A stretch of DNA of 64,000 nucleotides, taken from assembly GCA_009746045.1 (NCBI GenBank), contig RPFO01001383.1:115098-179097 (forward strand). Direction: 5' to 3'. The notes beneath the pieces were generated by a model. It saw only the letters and a list, made by a program, of their open reading frames with translations. It was not told the origin of the DNA and did not search any database. A program made the translations under genes and the position numbers. This DNA comes from Mesostigma viride (taxonomy: Eukaryota > Streptophyta > Mesostigmatophyceae > Mesostigmatales > Mesostigmataceae). Shown piece after piece: positions 51,066 through 62,385 of the stretch; the first letter of the stretch is position 1; each line of letters opens with the position of its first letter.

Positions 51066-51899
51066 GAGTCGATTAATTAATTAATTAATTAATTTAATTA
51101 ATTAATAATTCATAGACACGTGACTGCGTCACGTGAGCATCAGTCCTTGGTGGGAGGGGAACATGGGATGGAATGGACTATTTACTGAGCTATATAGGTC
51201 CTAGTTACAGCCTGGTTGTGGGCACCACGGCCCGAATCGATCGCTATGAATGCCATACGCGGTCACATGCACACGGAGCCCCCACAGACTTGGGGGTGGT
51301 CTCCTTCATCACTACTTGCCATCTATCCTTGCGTACCATATGCCTCCATATTACAGACAAACTAGATAGCTAGCATCATCCATTCCATGAGCCACAAGGT
51401 AGCCATGGCTGACGGCGGAGCTCATAACTTTCACGTTTGGGCACCGAATTCAGCTGTGAATATCACAATCGCTTCGTCTTTCTAAGACGCACACGCTGAT
51501 ATAACTTTCCGAAGCTCTTACGCAATATATGGCGAGAAAACGCTCCTCCGCGCAACGCAGCCTGGCGGCTGCGCTCAGCCCTGAAAATACGTCTGCAGCT
51601 CCGGCTGCAGCTTCGCCCTCCGGCCCAGAAGGCAGCGGCGCCGCTACCTAGCCAAGACCTAGTGATCCCCCCTGGGCTTCCCTCGCCCGCATGCAGCGTC
51701 GCCTGAGCCCAAGCGCGCAGTCGCCCTGCCGAGCCAACCTGGGACGATTTCGACATTGACGCCAGCCAGCCCGGCTTTTTTGAGGAGCTCAACCACGACA
51801 AACTCCTGAGCTACGTGTTCTCGCTGGGGATCGCACGCCTCGCTTATTGAACTGTGCAGGCAGCTCTTCCACCAGTGACCTGGGGTAGTCGCCTCGTCA
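51066..51899. other. AT microsatellite, second hairpin repeat and spacer
   Basis: (ATTA)n at 51072-51108, the second hairpin-bearing direct repeat at 51114-51171, then a stretch with no recognised gene. 51640-51870 may hold the degraded 5' end of the LINE ORF1 that follows. Confidence 0.4.
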
Positions 51900-52990
51900 T
51901 GCATGCAATGCTTTCCTTCAGAGGCGCACCTACAACTTGGACCCCATCCTCCCCCTCCGCCGCCCAAGACTGCAACAATACTCCCTCCTAGGACCCTCCA
52001 TCAAGGAGCTCTGGCCCCCCAAGCCCGCCATCACCACCACCTTGACCGAATCCTCCATCCGCTCACTCCTTCAGGAGGCCCTTGCGCAGCACGTGGCCCC
52101 CCTCGCTGCAGACCGTGTGGCCGCCATGGGCGGCTGCCACGCTGTCTGTCGAGCTCCCCCTCCTCTCCACCATAGATCTCCACCGCCACCTCACATGCAC
52201 CCTCCTCGCCTCTCTCTTACTTGCGTGTCATGCGCAAAGGCATGCCACGGAGTACTATGCCGCCTCGCCTCCTCCACCGCCACCACCCGCACCTCTGACT
52301 CCATCACTGCCCAGCTCCGCGACATCGACCAGCGCCTCAAGGGCAACGCCATCGCCATTGAGTGCCTGCAAAACACCGCAAGCCTCCCCGCGCCCAGGCG
52401 GTGAAGGACATGGCCGCCAAGCCAGCCCCCGCTGGCCCGGCTGGCGATGCCCCTCCTACCGATCCTACCCAGACCTGGGCGGACATGAGCACTCAAGCAA
52501 CACACCACCTCCACCACCTCCACCACCTCCACCATCGCGGCACAGCTCAAGCAACAAGCGCTCGACCTCCGCGAGGAGGCCGACCTCGCCCTGCGCAGCC
52601 ACAACGTCATCGTCAAGTACTTCGACCAGCCAGCAGGTGAGATCGACCTCGGAGACTCTTCTAATGGCGCGACATTCTTGCCGGGTGCATGCAACTCTGA
52701 CACTGGTGAGCTGCGGATGTCCGGTCGGCTGTCCGCCTTCCCCGCGCGCAGGGTAAGGCTGGCCCGGCCCCCCTGCTCCTCACCTTTAAGTACATGGCGG
52801 ATAAGCTGTCGTTTCTTATTTGCCGCATGCAAGAAGCTCTCGAGGACTTCCTACACGCTGGACGACGACTTGACCCTGGCACAGCAACAACGGCGACGCG
52901 AGCTATGGCCGACCTACCTTCAGCTCCGGCAGAGCACAGGGGGGAACCGGTATACATGAGGGGGGCGGTCATCCACGTTGACCACATGTG
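51900..52990 (+). pseudogene. L1-type LINE ORF1 fragment (+ strand)
   Basis: Pieces in several frames: GPSIKELWPPKP and LQEALAQHV (51990-52100), a coiled-coil-like TAQLRDIDQRL (52300), SHNVIVKYFDQPAGE (52590), then an RNA-binding-like region KYMADKLSFL and TLDDDLTLAQQQRR with ELWPTYLQLRQ, ending GAVIHVDH. The last block matches ORF1p-type proteins of L1-like LINEs. A piece of the 99-bp repeat is inserted at 52222-52262. Frameshifted and dead. Confidence 0.6.
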
Positions 52991-53074
52991 CCAAGCCCTG
53001 GCAGGCGCCCCCTGCCACCCCCGCCACCGCCAGTCTAAAATTAAAAAAAAAAATGCGAAGCCATTGATTAATTA

Positions 53075-53110
53075 GTAACATAACTCCGTTGGGAGTACAT
53101 GTAGCACATA
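53075..53110 (-). repeat. LINE 3'-end-like sequence, copy 2
   Basis: taacataactccgttgggag followed by tacatgtagcacat; homologous to 17306-17343 and 53307-53343. Confidence 0.55.
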
Positions 53111-53429
53111 TCCCAGAGAAGGGGCATATGGCTTTTAATACATTCTGGGCTACTTCCTAGCTGCAAGAGTGGAATGTAAGCAACACTTGATCTAGGTGTC
53201 ACAAGGGCACCGGCACCACCATGCTGTCTCGGGTTCAACCCAACTACGGGGATCCCGGCACGGGGGAGGACAATCATCATTAAAAATTAAATTAAATTAA
53301 ATTAAATTATAACATGACTCCTTTGGGAGATCATGTTGCACATATTCCCGTGGATGGATGGAGGGGGGACAAAGCCGCGAAACCGAACTAATCTAACTCT
53401 TAGCTAATCTAATCTAGAAAACCTACCTA

Positions 53430-54510
53430 TGCTACTCAGCAAAGCGCCCCTTCCGCTTGGGGGGAGGGGGCTTGCCCACAGGGGCGGGCGTATGAGCCTG
53501 GACAATGGTCTTCCACCTCTTCTTGTCCTGCATAGCAGTCCAAGCAAGAGAGCGGGCCGGAGTGAATGCGATGTTCAAACTGAGCTGGGACCACTAGGTC
53601 AGCCAGCAACTGCTGTGGGTAGGTCCATGATGACATGTTTGCCTACCTTCTTAGGAATGTCCTTGGGGCCAGGCCAGGTCAGAATGTGCCGCCCTGGCTG
53701 GCCAAGCCGCTGGGGGCCGGCCAGACCGAGCTGGGCGGTGTCTACCTGGCTGGTGCGAGTAAGATGTCCTACGAATGCTATCCTACGCTGTCTAGTCTCG
53801 TCCGAAATGCGAGGCATGCATGCCCTGGTACAAAGATTCTAAAGACCTATGCGTGGAAAACCCGACATCCAGGGCCTGACGGAGCATCCTGGTTACCGTG
53901 CCGTTTAGCTTGGCCGCCAGCGTGTCCGTGAGCGTCCATGCCTCGGCGCCATACGTGAGCACCGTGAGAACCAGGACCTTGAGGAGCATGCGCTTGCGGT
54001 GCTCGCCGAGGAACTTCGAGTGCCAGTCTAGGTTTTGAGCGAACGATGCCGAGCCCAGGCCATGCAGGCCGATGCGGGTGTCCACATCCGCGGCGGTGTC
54101 AGGAAGCATGCTTCCCAGCAGTTTAAAGCGATCACGAAACGGGGCCTCCGTCCCGTCTAGCAGCCGTGGTAGTGGCCGGGCTACTGGAAGCCCCAATCAC
54201 CATAGCCTCAGTTTTGACACTAATCTCCAACCCCACCGCCCGCGCCTCCAAGCCCAGACAGTCCAGCCAGGTCTGAATGTGCTCGGGGCGCGCGATGAGG
54301 GTGGTGTCGTCCGCATAAATCACTGGGTCGGCCAGGCGGTAGCCAGTGCTAACCCCGCCATGCCCGCGCTCGTTAAGGATGTCCAATTAGCCAGGCTCGA
54401 ACCCCTTCTTAAGAGCAGTAAAGCGCGCACGTGCCCGGCGCATGACGTGATCCACGTCAATAATGAACAGATATGGGGACAGGACACAACCTTGCCACAC
54501 CCCGTGATCA
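53430..54510 (-). pseudogene. LINE reverse transcriptase, C-terminal half
   Basis: Minus-strand reading: GVWQGCVLSPYLFIIDVDHVM (RT block with Q-G-x-x-L-S-P), a TAA, then YADDTTLIA (catalytic Y-x-DD), GLEISVKTEAMV, FKLLGSMLPDT and LTYGAEAW, typical of LINE RT palm and thumb, then RRIAFVGHLTR near the end. At least two frameshifts and one stop. It would copy LINE RNA at a nicked target. Confidence 0.8.
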
Positions 54511-54754
54511 TCATGGCTATACAAGAGCTAGCCAGCTAGGGGCATGGCGTCTCGACAGAGAGCGTCTCTCTGCATAAGCATAGCATGACTAAATTCTTAG
54601 TGCAACATCCATGCCGGAGGTCCCATTATAGGCAGGGCGTGGCTAAATTCTGAAGGCGCATCATCCATGGGGGGCATTATGGGCGCACATGCGCGTGGGC
54701 CACATGCTATAGGCTATAAGCCTGACTAATCTACACTACTGGTATATATATTCC

Positions 54755-55418
54755 CTAGTCTGAGGTGGCAGGAGGGGCCTGCCATGGCTTGTGGTCAACG
54801 TGGATGACCGCCCCCCTCCAGTATACCGGCTTCCCCCCTGCGCTCTGCCGGAGCTGAAGGTAGGTCGGCCATAGCTCGTGTCGCCGCTGTTGCTGGGCCA
54901 GGGTCAAGTCGTCGTCCAGCGTGAAGCGAGACCCCGAGAGCTTCTTGCAGCATTTAAGGAACGACAGCTTGTCCGCCATGTACTTAAAGGTGAGGAGCAC
55001 GGGTGCCGGGCCAGCCTTACCTCGCGCGCGGGGGAGGCGGACAGCCGACATCCGCAGCTGCTCACCAGTGAGTTGCATTGGGGGCAAGAATGTCGCGCTT
55101 AAATGCCGTGAGAAGGCTCGTCGAGGTCTCACCTGCCGGCTGGTCGAAGTGCTTGACGTTGACATTGTGGCTGCGCTGGGTGATGTCGGCCTCCTCGCAA
55201 AGGTCGAGGGCTTGTTGCTTGAGCTGTGATGGTGGAGTTGGTGGAGGTGGTATGATGCTCAAGCAGGTCCGCCCAGGTGGAGGGAGCATCGCCGGCCGGG
55301 CCAGCAGGTGCCGGCTGGGGGCCGGGCCCACTTCGAATGTTCCGAAAAGTGTGACACTTTTCGTCGTTTTTTTAACTTCGTAACAAACTACTCTTTCCCG
55401 CCGGGCCGCGTGTGACAC
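54755..55418 (-). pseudogene. LINE ORF1 fragment (- strand)
   Basis: Inverted relative of 52540-52990. Upstream frame LKQQALDLCEEAD and NVKHFDQPAGE; a frameshift; downstream frame GEQLRMSAVRLPRARGKAG, VLLTFKYMADKLSFL, TLDDDLTLAQQQRR, AVIHVDH, ending in a stop. It is better preserved than the + strand copy and shows the ancestral reading. Confidence 0.65.
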
Positions 55419-55475
55419 TTTTTGTCGTTTTTTTAATTTCGTGACTAACTACTCTTTCCCGTCGGTCCGCGTGCG
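55338..55475. repeat. Two-copy tandem repeat of about 64 bp
   Basis: gtgtgacacttttcgtcgtt / gtgtgacactttttgtcgtt begin adjacent units that share aactactctttcccg and ccgcgtg. Confidence 0.75.
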
Positions 55476-56824
55476 CTTTTTGATTGCCTGCAGGTGGCAC
55501 GAAATTTTCGACCGGAGTGTTTCGGCATAACAAGTTTCTCGATACCCTGATGGATTGGTACAATCCTAGTCGACTAGAGGACCATGTTGAGAAGAGTTAA
55601 TCGACGAAGCTAGTAGTACTTTCAACCATCAAATGGTGGGTATACCCACCCCCATAATTTTATTGAATCGATGAATAATGCAAATTTACACATTTGACCA
55701 ACGCAAAATGTTGCATGGAATTAATCATCGATTATATTTGCCAAATGGGACCGGCATTCACTTTTCCTGGAGAAATGACCCCCATCCATCGATCTCAATG
55801 TCACGAAACTTGTACGCTCCCTTGTACAAGTCCCCCACGAAATTTGGAGGCTCGTTGGAAAATTGTTTGGGGGCCCATACGGCCCCACCTATTTCCGCCG
55901 CATTCAAGAACTCATGCTGGGCCTCAGCCCGGAGGCGCACAGCCGAGACATTGGGCGAAATTTCCGTGCCCTCATTCTGGAGGCATTGCACCACCCTGGC
56001 CTTACCCGGAACACGGGGGGCAGGCGCCAAATCTGAATCTGGGGGCATCAGGTCGATCATCCCGTTTCCGAACGCAATGACACCTGAACCCCAACCTCCA
56101 AACGGTCCCCGCAGGGAGCGTGGGAAGTCGTGGGGGGGGAGTCGATTTCAACATACATGTTGGCCGCATGCTCCTTTTTATCGACATGCACATATGTATG
56201 CTGCGAACCAAAAACATCGGCGCGCTCCATCGTAAAAGTGAGTTTGATGGCTAAGTTGCGAGTGAGAAAATTATTTCAGCAAAGCCCGGTCCGGACTGTC
56301 GTATGGGTGGCGCTGCGGAGCGTCCCCTCTATTCCTTGTGGTTGTAGGGGACAACCTTCCAATCACAATTCGTAACTAGTCCGGTTACAAGCAAGGTACT
56401 TTGGCACTTCCGGAGCGAATTTGTGTTTTAAGACATCTACCAAAGAGGCCTTAGTACAGTAACATTGTTGTGACATTCGAAATTAGTACGAACCAATTTG
56501 CAGACGGAAAGTCCTACACAGCAACTACATATTTGAGTGACGACATGATTTTTAGGTCAAACCAAATTATAAATTTGTAATTCGAAAAATTATTGTACAA
56601 GTTAAATAAAATACTCGCCATTTCGACACGGAAATATACTAAAATTTGTCACTACCGAGGCTAACAATGTTCCCAGCCACTTGTCATCTAATGTAACATA
56701 TGAAAAAACAAAAAAATGTTCTCCAAAAATATATAAACACGAATAAACACTGTCCCAACCGTAGGCGAATAAAGCCCAGGCTTAAAGATCCGTAGGGGTG
56801 GCGCTGCGGAGCGTCCCCGAAAGT
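55476..56824. other. Spacer with a 24-bp direct repeat, no gene recognised
   Basis: gggtggcgctgcggagcgtc (then ccc) occurs at 56305-56327 and again at 56797-56819, just downstream of the transposase stop. It may mark the end of an element; no partner is seen on the far side. The ORFs at 55678-56235 are not protein-like. 56380-56780 is AT-rich. Confidence 0.4.
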
Positions 56825-59800
56825 TTAAGCCGGTGGCAGCCCCTCCGGGGCTTGCTGGTTGCGTACAAGAGCGGTTAGCCACGCGTCAAGCTCCTTGCTC
56901 ATATCAACGTAGGCTTGCCTTTGGTTGCCAAGGACCATGCACTGGAGCGGAAGAGCAGCGGAGATGCACAGATAGCAATCGACCAGGTCGGCTGGGCGGG
57001 ACTCCGGCCAATCAGCCAAATCCAGAGTAAAATGCAGGGGGTCATGCATATCTCGCTTCCACAGCCGAACCGCCAGAACGGCGTGGCCGGGCAAGAAAAT
57101 CTCCTTCTGCCGTCCGTTTTGTCCCTCAACCCACCTAACCTCCTCCTTCTCCAGCACTGAGGCCTCCCTCACCACCTGCATCACCCAAAAAGGGTGGGCG
57201 GAATTGTGGTTCACGTCCTCTCTGTCTGACGGAACTGCGATGTAATCATACATGCGCATCTGCCTGCCAATGGCATCCCTTTGATCCTTCAGCAGTTCCG
57301 CCCGCGTCAGCTGGCGAACCGGAGGTATGGGCTGCGTTGGCGGCATCAGGCGGAAAGTTTTCATCGTTTGGCCCTCATCGTTAAATTCCTCGATATGTGT
57401 CCACTCGGTCCGGCACTCCTCCCACCTGTTAGCTAGGCAGGCTGGGCAGTAGCACGAAAAACGCCTCATCATCAGGAGCCCCGGGTCAGACTTGTCCAGG
57501 CGCCACCAGTGCGCTTGCTTGATGGCCTCGACACGCGTCGGTATCATACGGGCGCCGGAGTCGAGGTCCTGCAATGAGGGAGAATGTCAGAAACGGAAAG
57601 TTGGTATGTGTCAATAGATCAAGTACACATGAAGGGTCACTCTGCAGAGATACCCCTTTGAAAGTGCTTTGCATGCATTTTTCACTATATAAGACGCTAA
57701 TTCATACCAGTTCTTTTAGCATTATCAAATAATAAAATGCAAATGGGCAAAAGGTCACTCTGCAGAGATACCTCAATCAAGTTCAAGAAAAATTGAGTTT
57801 CGCACCTCAGGAAAATGAAAGAAATGACGGTGGACGCCCTCTGCCCGAGCGCGGGCCGACTCCCTGCTCGTGGTTTTGCCTCCTTCCCAGCTGTCCCGCA
57901 TGTACTTGACGATCTGGCGCCCTGTAACGATGCCCTGGTTCTCAGGAATGCATTGCATGTTCCTCACAATGCACTTGAACTTCGCTCCCTGACCATCCAC
58001 CTCCCCCTTCCCGTGCTGCTCACCCAAGTAGTGGTACTCGAAGGATTCCAAGTCGGGATCCTGCATGAGGAGGCGGAAGACGGCGTTAACCACGTACTTG
58101 GACTTGAACTGGGATGAGCAGTTGTCAGAGCACATGAACATCCTCTTCACCCCCACACCAAGTCCGCGCAGGGTTTCCATGATTGTCCTCAGCGCGTAGA
58201 CGAGCGCCCGCTCTCCCCGCTTCATCTTGGCTTCCCCGAGAAAAAAGAACGTTCGCTTTGCCATCGCACCATTGTGCAAATATCGCACGATCATGGGCAT
58301 GAGGACAAAGCTCGTCTTGTGAAAGTACTGCGACTGCAGTTGGACGTAGTTGTTGTTCTCGTAATTCTCGGCCCAATCTCCATGCACGAGCACATCCCCC
58401 TCAGTCATGTTCCTCTCCCGGTCCTTGATCGTTGCCGACTGCCACCATGACGTAAAGCAGTGGTTGGTAAAGTCCTCCCAACTCTCGATAATCGCCAGCC
58501 TCAGCTGCGCGGGCGTTGACCTCATCGTTTCCTGTACGGGCCGCTTGACCTTCTCCGGGACCCGCCGATCGGTCGCGTCCTGTTTTAACCAAGGGATGAA
58601 GTAAATTTGCAAGTAACATATTCATAAAGTATCAGAAAAGCCTTTAAATTAACATCGCGCTGCAGAATGACGCTGCGAAATAATTGCGTCACAAAATCCA
58701 AACACGCTTACCTCCCCTGCCGGTCGGGAAACCACTACCTCCTTCTTCACGTATCTGAACCAATTTAGTAGTTCTGTTGAATTCTTGTCCCGGTCACACA
58801 ACACCCAGTCTTTGATGCCACACCGGGACTCGGGACACGAGTTCTCCATACATGCCCTCTTCAGAATGCGAAAGACAGACCCCTCCTCCATGGATGGGTC
58901 CCCTACCCTTGGCACCCCTTCCTCATCCTCCACGATCCTCTCATTTATTTCAAGATCGTCAAGGTCTTGCCCCTGCCATTCATCTTCCGTCACATTATTG
59001 TCCCCTTCCTCCTCTTCGTTTCTCGCCGAGTTTGCCCCACCCCCCAGCTCACTACCCCCATCCGCCTCCGCCACACGGCAATGGAAGTGCTTCACCCATT
59101 CGGTCGTGTGCAGGCTTTCGAACATCCCGCACGTGCCGTCAGGCAATCTCGCCCTTAAACATCCCTCACACTCGTCGCCGCACTTGCAGTTCTTGCCGTG
59201 CTTCGCCTTGCAGTACCTAGTCCATGCCGCTACCTTCGACTGCATGACCGTATGCGTCTCACAGGCGCACACGTTTCTCTCCTTCCACTTCCCCTTGACG
59301 GTTTTGGGGGCGTACTTGCAGAAAGTCGTATATCCGACATGGATGCCGACATCCTTCTCATACTGCGGACTTTTCTTGTCCCAGTACGTGTGCTCCGCTA
59401 AAAACTTGAGATATATGTCCTCCTTCGAGGTGAGGTAGAAGTAGGCCCCTTGGACACCAACCAAAATCGCACGATTGCCAACTCGTTCGTGCGTCTTTAT
59501 GGTATCCCTCTCTTGGGGCGAAGCGCGCGAGTTCTCCTCATCAGTCCAAGCCTGCGCGATCGACTCGATTACAAATTGGGGCAACTTCCTCTTCTTTCGC
59601 GCCAGCGCACGCGTCAGGAACTCCATCTTCTGTTGCTTTCTGATCGCCCGAACTTTGAGAATGGTCTTCGCGGGGACACCCGTCATTCTCTCCAACTCTG
59701 CCGCCGAAAACTCCTTCTCGATGTCGTCCCCACAAAAAAGAGTTGACACCAAAATGATCTTGACGTCTCTGTCATGGTCGGATTTCGACAGGTCGTCAAA

Positions 59801-60304
59801 AAGGGCGATCAGCCGAGCCACCCAAGACCTCGACAGTTGTGCAAGCCGCTGCTCATCAAAAAGCTTGGCCACCGGAATGTCAAAATGCTCCGCCTTGAGC
59901 TCGTCAGCCCTCTTATTGAAGCCATCAACAATCTCCTCAAAAGAGGCCCGCTTGGTAGATTCATTCCTCATGTGATGAACTACGTTGTACGCCTCATCAG
60001 CAAGATGAGTCCCCACAACAGACTTCTTCTCGGCGTACTGGCCAGGCCTTTTCGCTGGCTTCCTGACGGCGGGCGAGGTGCTGCGGTTCTCATTCCCGAA
60101 ATTTCGTTTCGAGCTGTTTTTCAGATCCGCTGCAAGGGGCGTCGGTGTCCCGATGCTCAAGTTGTGGGCATTGAGTCGATTAGCAAAGCCGCCACGCAAG
60201 GAGGAGGAGGTTGGCGAAAGAAACACCCGTTCCCGTGCTGCAGAAACAAAAAGAAATTCACGGAAATTACATATTAGCAGGGTCACTCCGCGAAATGACC
60301 CCAC
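56825..60304 (-). CDS. Three-exon D-D-E/D transposase-like protein
   Basis: Exons 60304-58712, 58579-57806, 57568-56825; introns of 132 and 237 bp with GT (gtaagc, gtgcga) and AG ends, all junctions in phase 0, giving about 1,036 residues. Exon 1: basic linker, helical region (residues 140-260), Cys-rich cluster CACETH...CKCGDECEGC near 390. Exon 2: HGDWAENYENNNY (D about 599), MCSDNCSSQFKS (D about 683), GEQHGKGEVDGQGAKFK (E/D about 724-726), spaced like a DDE/D catalytic triad. Exon 3: RFSCYCPACL and a globular C-terminus. An acceptor-like ttgtttctgcag at about 60245-60234 suggests that the first 20 residues are intronic and a further 5' exon exists. Intact in this window; the superfamily is not named. 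Confidence 0.65.
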
Positions 60305-61100
60305 CTTCTTCGCAGATACAAAAGAATCTCAATTGCGAAGCAAATATAGAGAAAGTCAAACTTCATGAAATTTTTGGTAGCTCTGCAGCGCGACCCTTGC
60401 GAAGTTACACACAAGTTTTAAGGCCTTTTCGTATGGAACTGAGAAGAGGTCGCGCTGCAGCGCGACCAAGATTTGCATCATTGGAAACACACCTTCCCGG
60501 CTCATTTTTCAGGCGTGTCGTGTCGTTGCCGAGGTACCTGGATGATCACACCAAGACAGGAAAATACGTGAATTAATTCATGGAATTATTTAAGATTCTA
60601 CTAAATGAAATTGAATATTGAACATAATTGTTTTAATCATTATTGTTTAATTATGTAGCAGAAATATGGAAAGTATTTATTGGTATTTATATAGTTTTAA
60701 TTAGTATTTAGTACTATTTCTATTACAATCATTATTGTTTAGATAGAAGAAATATGAACTGGACAGACTAGCTATCTCTAATACTAAATATTTTCTACTT
60801 ATTGTATGAAAAAAAGAGTGATGTCCATAAATATATGTAATATTGTCATAAAATTTAATCTATATTTTAAATTTGTATTCATGGCATTAATCTATCTAGT
60901 ACTAGTCATTTATATAAAAAACTAGTACAGTAAGTTAGCAGTAAATAGGAAAATATATTTAACAAATATTAGAAAGAACATATATCATATTCATAACAAT
61001 AATCATAATAATAAGCATATGGACAGCAGAAAGTATAAATATATTGGCTAGCATGTTAGTATATATCCCCATACATTTACTATACCCGATTCATAATATA
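60305..61100. other. AT-rich intergenic DNA
   Basis: 60570-61100 is strongly AT-rich with no ORF. A perfect 20-bp palindrome, ggtcgcgctgcagcgcgacc, lies at about 60448-60467. Related ctgcagcgcgaccctt at 60384 and gtcactccgcgaaatgac at 60282 may be element-end motifs of the transposase gene. Confidence 0.4.
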
Positions 61101-61236
61101 TTTATTTGTATACCCCAAAAGTTCTGCATTCGAAATTTTTGCCATACCACGTGGCAGTAGGCACGTCGCTTTGCAGAGTGACGACTGGTGGTAATATGAC
61201 AGATGATCTCTCAGACGACGTGCAAAAAAGCACCGG

Positions 61237-61316
61237 GCTCACGCTAGAATCGAACCGCGGACGTCGTTATCCACGGCAGCATGGTGACGCCCGAATCCAA
61301 ACATCCCGATTGTAGC
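61237..61316 (-). tRNA. tRNA-like remnant (pseudo-tRNA or tRNA-derived repeat)
   Basis: On the minus strand the outer bases acgcta and tagcgt pair over about 78 nt, and cgcggttcgattc resembles a T-loop/B box. The T stem does not close and no clear cloverleaf or anticodon can be drawn, so a functional tRNA is unlikely. Confidence 0.2.
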
Positions 61317-61319
61317 GTC

Positions 61320-61895
61320 AAATTGGCTGCGTGTTGTTCCTTTTTATACCTGCGGGACCGTGAAGACCGACGCTTGGATTACGTCACATTGTGAGTCGTC
61401 CAATCCGCATGCGCGGTTTGTCAATAAGAATAATCTAGCGCCGCGTTTCGCCTCGTTGGCCGAATGGCGAGCATGCCACGTTTTCCGTCCTGAACGCCGG
61501 TTACGCTGGGCCGTTGACAGGGGTCGCTCCACGGACGATCGGTCACAACAGCTGTTGGGTTTCGAAAACCGCACCACCACTGCTGCCGCCATAGCTGTTT
61601 TCTGTAATAATCATCGCTGCCTAGCTGAAGATGGTGAGACTGCCGCCTCAACTCGCCGCCATAATGAAAAAGGTGCATCAACAGCGCAGTCTTTTTTGAT
61701 GTCGAGCGTGATGTTTGTTGCTATGCCTTCAAATGGTCCGGTTAGTTTATAGCTAGCCCAATTCTAATCGTGGTCCTGTTCAATGCCGTTTTTCCCCCTT
61801 CCTGATTTATGCGTGCAGGTAAATGTGCAACGAACCCCTACTTACTCGCGCGAGCAGGGTGGCGTCTATGATGCCCTTTTGTAGTCCTCAGCCAG
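61320..61895. other. Spacer, no gene supported
   Basis: A 130-codon + frame (61360-61752) is open but has no recognisable domain and a random-looking composition. Confidence 0.3.
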
Positions 61896-61899
61896 CGAT

Positions 61900-62385
61900 A
61901 TGGCTTGTTTTTTCGTGTTGGTCCTCAGCCAGCGACATGACTTCTTTTTTCTGGTTGGTTCTCGGCCAGCGATATGCCTTCTTTTTAAGGGTTGGTCCTC
62001 AGCCAGCGACATGGCTTCTTTTTTCGTGTTGGTCCTCAGCCAGCGATATGCCTTCTTTTTTAGGGTTGGTCCTCAGCCAGCAATATGTTTTCTTTTTTCG
62101 TGTTGGTCCTCAGCCAGCGACACGGCTTCTTTTTAAGGGTTGGTCCTCAGCGAGCGACCAGAGTATTTTTTCGTATTGGTCCTCTGCCAGCTAAATGTTT
62201 TCTTTTTTCGTGTTGGTCCTAAGCCAGCTAAATGTTTTCTTTTTTCGTGTTGGTCGTCAGCCAGCGATATGTTTTCTTTTTTCGTGTTGGTCGTCAGCCA
62301 GCGATATGTTTTCTTTTTTCGTGTTGGTCCTCAGCCAGCGATATGGCTTCTTTTTTCGTGTTGGTCCTCAGCCAGCGATATGTCC
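61900..62385. repeat. 37-bp minisatellite, about 13 units
   Basis: Unit ttggtcctcagccagcgata followed by tg-ttcttttttcgtg; variants: taagggt for tcgtgt, ggtcgtcag, gctaaat. Joins the next array directly. Confidence 0.95.

Larger units (their letters stand above)
53270..55418 (-). mobile_element. L1-type LINE, internally deleted
   Basis: On the minus strand: ORF1 end (55418-54755), a 3' part of ORF2 (54510-53430), and a 3' end at about 53270-53345 with an (AATTT)n tail in element orientation. The endonuclease and the first half of RT are missing, with non-coding DNA at 54530-54755 between the two parts. Within that gap, ggctaaattc / gactaaattc words mark a short imperfect duplication (54586-54690). 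Confidence 0.7.

Noticed and set aside
53436-53842. Plus-strand ORFs over the LINE RT
   Set aside because: The minus strand carries clear RT motifs; the plus frames are shadows.
55678-56235. A 185-codon + strand ORF
   Set aside because: No domain; two other frames are equally open; composition is unlike the neighbouring real exons.
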